Source: Actinomycetota bacterium
GTDB taxonomy: Bacteria; Actinomycetota; Acidimicrobiia; Acidimicrobiales; JAHWKP01
Assembly: GCA_019347775.1 (NCBI GenBank)
Contig: JAHWKP010000010.1
Span: 1-19,887 of the forward strand
Length of the DNA: 19,887 nt
Direction: 5' to 3'
Shown here piece by piece: positions 1-5,702 of this stretch (its first letter is position 1; each line of letters opens with the position of its first letter). Under the pieces are notes generated by a model, which did no database searches, had not been told where the DNA came from, and was given only the letters and a program-made list of their open reading frames with translations. A program made the translations under genes and the position numbers.

Positions 1-246
1 AACCGCCACGTAGGCGAACAGATCGGGGGCGGCAAGTCGCTAGAAGAGGTCGTAGCCGAGATGAAGATGGTCGCCGAAGGGGTGAAGACGTCGCGAGCGG
101 TAGTCGGTCTGGCCGCCGAGCGCGGTGTCGAAATGCCTATCGCCCGCCAAGTCGTGGCCATCCTCTACGAGGGACAGACCCCCGCGGAGGGTTTGCTGTC
201 TCTGATGTCGCGTGACCCCAAGCAGGAGCTCCACGGCATCAGTTGA
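1..246 (+). CDS. gpsA: Glycerol-3-phosphate dehydrogenase [NAD(P)+], C-terminal part
   Basis: The frame is open from base 1 and ends at TGA 244-246, giving the last 81 residues; the start and the N-terminal NAD(P)-binding domain lie outside the window. The opening NRHVGEQIGGGKSLEEVVAEM followed by MVAEGVKTSRAV is the C-terminal helical substrate domain of GpsA (family knowledge: N-R-x-x-G-x-x-G-x-G and M-x-x-V-A-E-G-V-x-T). The later P-I motif and the final S-L-M-S-R-D-P-K-x-E tail are also typical. The enzyme reduces dihydroxyacetone phosphate to sn-glycerol 3-phosphate for phospholipid synthesis in the cytosol. The gene ends 1 bp from the stop of the opposing lipoprotein gene, with no space for a dedicated terminator. 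Confidence 0.9.
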   Translation, partial: NRHVGEQIGGGKSLEEVVAEMKMVAEGVKTSRAVVGLAAERGVEMPIARQVVAILYEGQTPAEGLLSLMSRDPKQELHGIS

Positions 247-247
247 G

Positions 248-964
248 TCAGGGGACGATCTTGATGCGCACGGCGCCAGAGGCGATTACATCCCGACGCC
301 GGGGGTCACAAGTGCCGTCGGAACGGACCGTGCCGGGCGGGCACCATGCGATAAGCCCTCCGACGTCGTAGTCGCCGGGGTCCAACCGGCACGGTTCGTT
401 GGAGCCGTCGACGCCCGGGCCCGGATAGGTCGTCTGGAATGTCGCCTCCTCGCCCGGTTCAAGTGTTATCGCGCCACCGGTCACGTCCGCCGGACGGGGC
501 CGGCAGTCGGTGTCGTACCAGGTGCGACCCTTCGCCCCTCCCGCCGGGATTATGGCGAAGTGCCTGAGGTCGTTAGGGTCGTACTGGAGAGGTTCGCGTC
601 CGTCGTTGCGGGCGACCAGTTGCAGCAGGATGTCCTCGCTGCGCTTGTAGGTCAGCTGCCCGTCGACGGTGAGGGTGAGCTTCCATCCCGCGGGATGAGC
701 GCTTGTGCCCTGGTTTGCCGGCCCACGAGGCCGAGCCGGAGCCGGGGTAGCCGGGGCACCCTCGGGGGGCGGAGCAGGCGGATCGGCTGGCCCATCGGGT
801 GAGGGAGCCGTCGTCCCGGGGGCGGAGTCGTCCTCCAGATTCTCCATGTCCAGGCCCTCACCAACCGACACGTCGTCCCGTCGCGGTTGCCCGTAGGAGC
901 ACCCGGAGGCAACCAGAGCTAGGCAGAGCACAGCAACAGATAGGACCCGCAGGGCGGAAGGCAC
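248..964 (-). CDS. Secreted lipoprotein with BsuPI-like beta-sandwich domain
   Basis: This encodes 238 residues from GTG at 964. The N-terminus has an Arg at position 6, then a hydrophobic stretch (LSVAVLCLALV) ending in the lipobox-like ASGC with Cys22, so I read it as a lipid-anchored exported protein. A Pro/Ala-rich, probably disordered linker follows (about residues 45-85). After it comes a roughly 140-residue domain with the pattern L-T-L-x-V, an N-D-G-x-x-P-L turn, L-E-P-G-E-E-A-T-F and P-G-D-Y-D-V. This resembles the BsuPI/intracellular-proteinase-inhibitor type Ig-like fold, but the match is by pattern only. Four Cys in the domain could form disulfides. The frame stays open upstream to 1414, but that part is antisense to the divergent gene. 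GTG 964 is favoured by the signal peptide and by a -10-like TACCGT 7 nt upstream. Function unknown. Confidence 0.7.
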   Translation of the reverse strand: MPSALRVLSVAVLCLALVASGCSYGQPRRDDVSVGEGLDMENLEDDSAPGTTAPSPDGPADPPAPPPEGAPATPAPARPRGPANQGTSAHPAGWKLTLTVDGQLTYKRSEDILLQLVARNDGREPLQYDPNDLRHFAIIPAGGAKGRTWYDTDCRPRPADVTGGAITLEPGEEATFQTTYPGPGVDGSNEPCRLDPGDYDVGGLIAWCPPGTVRSDGTCDPRRRDVIASGAVRIKIVP

Positions 965-971
965 GCTTTCG

Positions 972-981
972 ACGGTAGCTT
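972..981. promoter_or_regulatory. Overlapping divergent -10 elements (leaderless type)
   Basis: On the plus strand TAGCTT (976-981) fits the actinobacterial -10 consensus TANNNT and lies 7 nt before the ATG at 989. On the minus strand TACCGT (977-972) also fits TANNNT and lies 7 nt before the GTG at 964. The two hexamers share the TA at 976-977. Neither has a recognisable -35 box. The spacing implies that both mRNAs start at or next to the start codon. This is inferred from sequence alone. Confidence 0.5.
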
Positions 982-988
982 GAGGCGA

Positions 989-1399
989 ATGCGGCTCGCG
1001 TTCGGCACCGATGAGCGCGGTCCACTCACCGACAAGCTGGTCGCCAGCCTGAAGGCCGCAGGACACGAGGTAGAGGTCCTTGCACCGGGCGAGGAGTGGC
1101 CCGAAGTCGGACGCAATGTCGGCCAGGCGGTCGCGGCCGGCCGGGCCGAGCGGGGGATCGTCTGCTGTCACACCGGAACCGGGGTTTCCATTGCTGCCAA
1201 CAAGGTGGAGGGCGTTCGGGCCGCCCTCTGCGGAGACGTCGAGACGGCCAGAGGCGCCCGCAGGTGGAACGACGCGAACGTCCTGGCCCTCGGTCTGGCC
1301 AATTCCGATCCTGATCGGGCGGTCCAAATCGTCGACGCCTTCCTCAACGAGCCGTCCGATCCGACCGAAGCCCCAGCCGTCGCCCGGGTGGAGCAGTGA
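989..1399 (+). CDS. RpiB/LacA/LacB-family sugar-phosphate isomerase-like protein
   Basis: This encodes 136 residues. The core GIVCCHTGTGVSIAANK then V-R-A-A-L and N-D-A-N-V-L-A-L-G is the signature of the RpiB/LacAB fold, which interconverts aldose and ketose phosphates (ribose 5-P/ribulose 5-P in RpiB). Cys60 and Thr62 match the catalytic Cys-x-Thr-Gly of RpiB. Two usual residues differ: the N-terminal D-H-A-G motif reads D-E-R-G (Glu9 for His), and the His before N-D is Trp93. The protein is also short at the C-terminus, where E. coli RpiB has two phosphate-binding Arg. The substrate may therefore differ from ribose 5-phosphate, so no symbol is given. I chose ATG 989 over TTG 980 because of the -10-like TAGCTT 7 nt upstream and the family-like beginning MRLAFGTD. 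Its stop overlaps the selD start (GTGA). Confidence 0.8.
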   Translation: MRLAFGTDERGPLTDKLVASLKAAGHEVEVLAPGEEWPEVGRNVGQAVAAGRAERGIVCCHTGTGVSIAANKVEGVRAALCGDVETARGARRWNDANVLALGLANSDPDRAVQIVDAFLNEPSDPTEAPAVARVEQ

Positions 1400-2433
1400 C
1401 CACCACGCCGACACAGGACGCCACCGTCCGGCTCACCGAGTGGACGTCTTGTGGCGGGTGCGCCGCCAAGTGGGGTGCCGGCCTGCTGGCGGAACTGGTG
1501 GAGGAGCTGTCGGGATCGGCGGGCGCAGAACTCGGCCTTCTGGCCGGGCTCGCACCCTCGGACGATGCCGCAGTGGTGATGCTTTCCGACGATCTCGCCC
1601 TCGTGTCGACCACGGACTTCTTTCCTCCGCTGGTCGACGACCCCTACGACTTCGGCGCGGTGGCGGCTGCGAATGCCTGCTCGGACATCTTCGCCATGGG
1701 AGGACGGGTGGTGCTCGCACTCAACCTGGCCGCCTTCCCCGAAGCCCTCCCGCGGGGTGCCATCGCGGCCATCCTCGCCGGAGCTAGGGACACGGTCAGC
1801 GCGGCGGGCGGACAGGTCGCAGGTGGTCACACCATCCGTAGCGAAGAGCCCATCTTCGGATTGGCGGTCCAGGGCACGCTGCATCCGCGGGCGGTCTGGC
1901 GCAAAGGCGGCTCTCGGCCCGGTGACGTGCTTGCCATCTCTAAGCCACTGGGGACTGGCCTCGTGCTGGCCGGGGGAACCGACGCCGACAAGGACAAGAC
2001 AACGCGATCGATGAAGACGCTCAACCGGGATGCGGCCGAAGTGCTGGCGTGTCTCGATGGGGAGCCCCATGCGGTGACCGACGTGACCGGCTTCGGCCTG
2101 GCGGGTCACGCCTGGGAAATCGCCGAACGATCCGAGGCCACACTCAGTTTCGATCGGAGCGCACTTCCCCTTCTCGACGGCGCCCGCACCGCAGCCGAAG
2201 CGGGCGTTCGCACTGGGGGCGACGTCCGCAACCGCGACCATCTGGCCGGCCGGGTTTCATTTGCAGCTGACGGTGACGACGGCGAGGTGACGGCGGCGCT
2301 GGTCTTCGATCCCCAGACGTCGGGCGGCCTGCTGGCGTCGGTCGACAAGATCTGTAGCGAGGAGCTTGCCGATCAGGGCTTCACGATCGTCGGCGAGGTG
2401 CGTCCAGGACCGGCCGCGGTGGTCTTCGAATGA
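1396..2433 (+). CDS. selD: Selenide, water dikinase (selenophosphate synthetase)
   Basis: The 345-residue protein has normal family length. It makes selenophosphate from selenide and ATP, the selenium donor for selenocysteyn-tRNA and/or 2-selenouridine in tRNA. The N-terminal LTEWTSCGGCAAK contains Cys22 and Lys25, matching the essential Cys17/Lys20 pair of E. coli SelD. Here the position is Cys rather than selenocysteine, since there is no in-frame TGA. The PurM-like ATP-binding and C-terminal motifs are present: D-D-A-A-V, DVTGFGLAGHA and DPQTSGGLL. The start is GTG 1396, overlapping the stop of the RpiB-like gene by 4 nt; its own stop overlaps rnhB (ATGA), so the three genes look translationally coupled. 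No selA, selB, selC or mnmH lies in this window, so which selenium pathway it serves cannot be read here. Confidence 0.93.
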   Translation: MTTTPTQDATVRLTEWTSCGGCAAKWGAGLLAELVEELSGSAGAELGLLAGLAPSDDAAVVMLSDDLALVSTTDFFPPLVDDPYDFGAVAAANACSDIFAMGGRVVLALNLAAFPEALPRGAIAAILAGARDTVSAAGGQVAGGHTIRSEEPIFGLAVQGTLHPRAVWRKGGSRPGDVLAISKPLGTGLVLAGGTDADKDKTTRSMKTLNRDAAEVLACLDGEPHAVTDVTGFGLAGHAWEIAERSEATLSFDRSALPLLDGARTAAEAGVRTGGDVRNRDHLAGRVSFAADGDDGEVTAALVFDPQTSGGLLASVDKICSEELADQGFTIVGEVRPGPAAVVFE

Positions 2434-3125
2434 CAACGGTTGCCTCGTCCTTCCGGGCACGTGGTCGTGCGCCGTCGCTGTCGGTTGAACGCCAGTTGTG
2501 GTCCGATGGCCACCAGGTCGTGGTCGGCGTGGACGAGGTCGGCCGGGGCGCCTGGGCGGGGCCTCTGTCCGTAGGGGCGGCCGTGCTCCCTCCGGATCGG
2601 CGGGTCTACAAAGTCCGCGACTCCAAGATGCTCACGGAGTTAGAGCGCGAGACGCTCTATGACCGGGTGGCGGGTTGGTGCGCAGCCTGGTCCGTGGGCC
2701 ACGCCAGCCAGGAAGAGTGCGACCGCCTCGGAATGTCGGATGCCCAACGCTTGGCGGCTCGAAGGGCCATCGAAGGCTTGGGGGTGACCCCCGATCGGGT
2801 GCTCATCGACGGCAACTGGGACTTCGTAAGGGAGTTGGTACCTGCCGGTGCCACCGAGCGCCTGGTCAAGGGAGATGCTCGTTGTCTGTCGATCGCGGCG
2901 GCGTCGGTACTGGCCAAAGTCACACGGGACCGGATCATGCGGGCCGAGGCACCGAGCTTTCCGCCCTATGACTTCGAGCGGAACAAGGGCTATCCCTGTC
3001 CGCAGCACAAGCTGGCTCTCAGGGCCTTCGGCCCGACTTCCATCCATCGTCGCAGCTGGGTGTTCATGGAGTACCTGCCCTGGAACCAGCAGCGAACTGT
3101 GAGGCAACCGACCCTCTTCGACTAA
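2430..3125 (+). CDS. rnhB: Ribonuclease HII
   Basis: The 231-residue protein cleaves RNA in RNA:DNA hybrids and removes ribonucleotides misincorporated in DNA. The four acidic metal-binding residues of the RNase HII fold can be placed: Asp35 and Glu36 in GVDEVGRG, Asp127 in VLIDGNW, and Asp149 in VKGDARCLSIAAASVLAK. Further hallmarks are D-S-K-x-L, K-V-T-R-D and the NKGYPCPQHKLAL loop. About 25 residues precede the catalytic domain, somewhat longer than minimal enzymes. The start ATG 2430 overlaps the selD TGA (ATGA). The gene converges on the acyl-CoA dehydrogenase gene with a 28 bp gap. Confidence 0.95.
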   Translation: MTTVASSFRARGRAPSLSVERQLWSDGHQVVVGVDEVGRGAWAGPLSVGAAVLPPDRRVYKVRDSKMLTELERETLYDRVAGWCAAWSVGHASQEECDRLGMSDAQRLAARRAIEGLGVTPDRVLIDGNWDFVRELVPAGATERLVKGDARCLSIAAASVLAKVTRDRIMRAEAPSFPPYDFERNKGYPCPQHKLALRAFGPTSIHRRSWVFMEYLPWNQQRTVRQPTLFD

Positions 3126-3155
3126 CGGCGTCTGCAGCGCCGAGGCGCGGGCGCT
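3126..3155. terminator. Possible bidirectional stem-loop between convergent genes
   Basis: Two mutually exclusive hairpins can form. One is CGGCG/CGCCG (3126-3130 with 3138-3142, 7 nt loop). The other is AGCGCC/GGCGCT (3136-3141 with 3150-3155, 8 nt loop). Neither is followed by a T-run on either strand, so this is a weak call based on position between convergent stop codons. Confidence 0.3.
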
Positions 3156-4386
3156 AGATCGACCGCTTGGTGTCGGCCGATTTCGGCTCCTTGGGCAGAC
3201 CGAGGACCCGCTCGCCGATGATGTTCTTCATCACCTCGTCAGTCCCTCCGGCGACACGCATCCCCGGGACCCCGAGAACGAAATTGGCCCATGCGAACGT
3301 CCCCCACTCACCGGTATCTGCGGCCATACGCGGTCCGAGCGCGGACGACACCAAGTCGGAGATTCGGTTGAGGTTGTTCGTCAAGGCCAGCTTGGCGATC
3401 GACAGCTCCGGTCCCGGGAGCTCACCCGCAGCCAGCTTCGTCAGGGCTCGTTGAGTCGTGTACTTCGCCACCTGGCTGTTGGCGTACAACTCGGCGGCCT
3501 TCTGACGCAGGAGCGGGTCCCGCCCGGCACCTGACCGACGCAGCATCTCGAACATCATGCTTCCGGCGCGGCCACCACCTTCCATGCCCATTCCGGCACC
3601 GCCGATGGCGGCTCTTTCGTTCATAAGAGTCGTGAGCGCCACGGTCCAGCCTTGATTCACGTCACCGAGCCGGTGGTCGTCGGGAACCCGCACCTCGGTG
3701 AAGAAGACCTCATTGAACGACGCTCCACCAGTCATCTGACGCAGCGGTCGGACTTCTACTCCTGGCGCCTTCATGTCGACGATGAAGCCGGTGAGTCCCT
3801 TGTGCTTGGGCAGGTCCGGATCGGTGCGGCAGATGATCTCGCCGATGTCGGAGAACTGGGCCCCCGAGGTCCACACCTTCTGCCCGGTGATGACCCACTC
3901 GTCGCCGTCTCTGGTGGCCCTGGCCTGGAGACTGGCGAGATCGGAGCCCGCTTCGGGCTCGCTGAAGAGCTGGCAGGCCACGACATCGGCCCGGTACATC
4001 GCCGGCAGGTAACGGTCTTTAGCTGATTCGGTGCCGTGGGATTGGATAGTGGGCGCGATCATGCCCAGACCGATACCGAAGGCGGCCTCGGATGGCGTGT
4101 CGTACTGCGACTCGAGTAACCGGTAAACCTTCTCGAACGAGGTCGGTAGTTCGCGGCCTCCCCATTTCTTCGGGCCAGTGATCCATCCGAACCCCGCGTC
4201 GTAGACCTTGGCTCTCCATGCTTTGGCCGCGCCGACTTCGGCGCGGTCCTGTTCGGGCGTGTGCTCGGTGAAGATGCCGACCTCGTCTGAGCCTTCGCCC
4301 CAAGGACGCTTGGATTCCTGGCGCCGCTCCGCGTTGGCGTCGAGGAACCCCCTAGCCTCTTCGACGAACTGCTGTTCAGTGATCAC
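3154..4386 (-). CDS. Acyl-CoA dehydrogenase family protein
   Basis: This encodes 410 residues, a normal length for the family. The enzyme oxidises an acyl-CoA to the trans-2-enoyl-CoA using FAD. Visible landmarks are QLFSEPEAGSDLASL (140-154, FAD/substrate region), GDEWVITGQKVWTSGA (161-176), and the C-terminal GGTDEVMKNIIGERVLGLP (from 380). The position that holds the catalytic Glu in medium-chain enzymes (E-G-T) is Gly380 here. Glu257 in LMNERAAIGG aligns instead with the base used by isovaleryl- and long-chain-type dehydrogenases, so I expect Glu257 to act; this is inference. The exact acyl substrate cannot be read. The GTG start at 4386 overlaps the stop of the upstream membrane-protein gene by 4 nt (GTGA), so the two are probably cotranscribed. 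Confidence 0.92.
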   Translation of the reverse strand: MITEQQFVEEARGFLDANAERRQESKRPWGEGSDEVGIFTEHTPEQDRAEVGAAKAWRAKVYDAGFGWITGPKKWGGRELPTSFEKVYRLLESQYDTPSEAAFGIGLGMIAPTIQSHGTESAKDRYLPAMYRADVVACQLFSEPEAGSDLASLQARATRDGDEWVITGQKVWTSGAQFSDIGEIICRTDPDLPKHKGLTGFIVDMKAPGVEVRPLRQMTGGASFNEVFFTEVRVPDDHRLGDVNQGWTVALTTLMNERAAIGGAGMGMEGGGRAGSMMFEMLRRSGAGRDPLLRQKAAELYANSQVAKYTTQRALTKLAAGELPGPELSIAKLALTNNLNRISDLVSSALGPRMAADTGEWGTFAWANFVLGVPGMRVAGGTDEVMKNIIGERVLGLPKEPKSADTKRSI

Positions 4387-5582
4387 GGACCCACGCTAGG
4401 CGTGGGCGTGGGATCCCGCTCTGGTTGTGTCCCTGGCTCTCGCGACTCTGGGCGGGCCGAGGGCTGCGCCGCGGGCTCGGCTTCGGGCTCAAGGCGCGGC
4501 CCGCCATTGCCCAGAGGCGTTTCGTCCTGGCCGGTGGTCGGGATCGCCTTCCAGCGCCCGCGGCGGTCATCCCAGAGGTCGCGGGCGATGACCTGGGTGA
4601 TGCCGGCGAGCGGAATGGCGAGCAGCGCTCCCAGCAAGCCGAACAGTTCGACGCCCGAGAGCACGGCTACGAGCACCGCCAGAGGATTCAGATTCACCGT
4701 GCGGGACATGACCGTCGGCTGCAGGAAGTTGTTCTCCACCTGCTGGTACGCGACGTAGAAGATGACGGTGGCAATGCCGACCGGCGTGGAATAGAGGAAG
4801 GCGACGGCCACGGTCGGGATGGCGCCGAGGGTCGCCCCGATGAGTGGGATGAGTGCGGAGAACGCCACCCATAGGGCAAGCACGCCGTTGAACGGGACCC
4901 CCATAATCGTAAGAAATACGAAGGTGGTGGTGCCCGCGATGGTTGAAATCAGGAGTGCGCCCGCCATGTAGCCGCTACAGGCCTTGGCGCAGTCGGCGCC
5001 CACCCGCCGGACGCGGTGTCGTTTGGCCGGGTCGACCAGATTCAGTCCCGCCTTGGTGATGTCCGGCCCCTGCAGAATCATCAGGAACGTGAGCACCAGG
5101 ATCGTCAGGCCGGCGAAGATCGTGTTGGCGATCGAGCTCACGAGGCTCAGCGAATTGGCGCCCAGATCCCGAACGCTCTGCCTGAGCCGGTCCTGGTTGT
5201 CCTCGACGAATTCCTCGACGTTGTAGCGCTGGACCAGCTCGCCCAGCCGCCCGCGGCCCGTCTGCGCGTCTTCGATGAATCGGGGAAGATTGTCGGCGAA
5301 GTTAGATGCTTCGCGCACGAGGGGCCGGGCGAAGGTGAACATCATCGCCGAGATGATGAGGAAGGCGACGATGAACACCGTGAGAGTCGCGACGGCGCGG
5401 GGGAACCGGATCTTCCTCTGCAAGAAGTCGACCACCGGAGTAAGCAGGACGGCCAGGAACCCCGCCACGACCAGCCAGGTGATGATCCGGGCCAGTTCCC
5501 GGACGAGCAGAAACCCCACGAACGTCGCCAGTACCAATGCGATCGTGGCGAGGATGGTGCGAACCGGCACCCCCCTGGTCAT
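4383..5582 (-). CDS. AI-2E family transporter / PerM-like membrane protein
   Basis: The 399-residue protein shows the PF01594 layout. Two or three N-terminal membrane helices (about residues 8-90) are followed by a soluble, partly coiled segment with many charged residues (about 90-150). A cluster of C-terminal helices follows, with L-M-I-L-Q-G-P, G-V-P-F-N-G-V-L-A-L, S-A-L-I-P-L-I-G-A-T-L-G-A-I-P and NNFLQPTVMSRTVNLNPL. These last motifs are highly characteristic. Family members export autoinducer-2 or act as transporters or antiporters of unclear substrate, so no specific function is claimed. The tail after about residue 345 is a Pro/Glu/Arg-rich disordered extension ending in TPSVGP. No Shine-Dalgarno precedes ATG 5582, but a TANNNT box sits 8 nt upstream on the minus strand. 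Confidence 0.88.
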   Translation of the reverse strand: MTRGVPVRTILATIALVLATFVGFLLVRELARIITWLVVAGFLAVLLTPVVDFLQRKIRFPRAVATLTVFIVAFLIISAMMFTFARPLVREASNFADNLPRFIEDAQTGRGRLGELVQRYNVEEFVEDNQDRLRQSVRDLGANSLSLVSSIANTIFAGLTILVLTFLMILQGPDITKAGLNLVDPAKRHRVRRVGADCAKACSGYMAGALLISTIAGTTTFVFLTIMGVPFNGVLALWVAFSALIPLIGATLGAIPTVAVAFLYSTPVGIATVIFYVAYQQVENNFLQPTVMSRTVNLNPLAVLVAVLSGVELFGLLGALLAIPLAGITQVIARDLWDDRRGRWKAIPTTGQDETPLGNGGPRLEPEAEPAAQPSARPESREPGTQPERDPTPTPSVGP

Positions 5583-5590
5583 GGCTGCAG

Positions 5591-5596
5591 AGAGTA
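5591..5596 (-). promoter_or_regulatory. -10-like TACTCT before the AI-2E family gene
   Basis: Read on the minus strand, TACTCT fits TANNNT and ends 8 nt before the ATG at 5582. No Shine-Dalgarno sequence is present in between, so a leaderless mRNA is plausible. No convincing -35 box is seen. Confidence 0.4.
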
Positions 5597-5609
5597 CTCA
5601 GGCCCCCAT

Positions 5610-5615
5610 TACCCT
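5610..5615 (+). promoter_or_regulatory. -10-like TACCCT for the leader ORF/CCA-enzyme unit
   Basis: TACCCT matches TANNNT and ends 6 nt before the ATG at 5622, the spacing of leaderless transcripts. A second candidate, TATGTT at 5621-5626, would instead give a roughly 65-nt leader before the GTG at 5699. No -35 box is evident for either. Confidence 0.35.
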
Positions 5616-5621
5616 CGGACT

Positions 5622-5702
5622 ATGTTGACTGCCCGCCAGGGCACCCCAACCCAGGCTCCTCCGGAGCGTGGGGGCCCCAACCCCACGCCCGGCCGTCGGT
5701 GA
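5622..5702 (+). CDS. Putative 26-residue leader peptide
   Basis: ATG 5622 opens a 26-codon frame rich in Pro, Thr, Gly and Arg, beginning MLTARQGTPTQ and ending NPTPGRR. It stops at TGA 5700-5702, which overlaps the GTG start of the downstream CCA-adding enzyme in a GTGA. The CCA enzyme start lacks a Shine-Dalgarno sequence. Reading this small frame would deliver ribosomes to it by stop-start coupling, the same device used by neighbouring genes. A TANNNT box lies 6 nt before the ATG. No homology is recognised, and a chance frame in GC-rich DNA remains possible. Confidence 0.35.
   Translation: MLTARQGTPTQAPPERGGPNPTPGRR
5666..5688 (+). other. 8-bp GC-rich hairpin ahead of the CCA-enzyme start
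   Basis: GCGTGGGG (5666-5673) and CCCCACGC (5681-5688) are perfectly complementary around a 7-nt loop. The hairpin ends 10 nt before GTG 5699. It lies within the putative leader ORF, so ribosomes translating that frame would open it. No U-run follows, so it is unlikely to be an intrinsic terminator. Confidence 0.45.

Noticed and set aside
965..1414. Upstream extension of the lipoprotein frame (open to 1414 on the minus strand)
   Set aside because: It is exactly antisense to the RpiB-like gene, has no signal or domain, and would place the lipoprotein signal peptide in mid-protein.
1396..1475. Selenocysteine at the SelD active site
   Set aside because: The aligned codon is TGC (Cys22), and there is no in-frame TGA in the gene.
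5537..5698. N-terminal extension of the CCA enzyme frame back to ATG 5537
   Set aside because: The extra 54 residues overlap the divergent membrane-protein gene and show no family similarity. GTG 5699 begins at the usual start of the domain.
5016..5702. 228-codon plus-strand frame opposite the AI-2E family gene
   Set aside because: The body is a charged low-complexity shadow of the membrane protein. Only its last 26 codons, downstream of that gene, were kept as a possible leader ORF.
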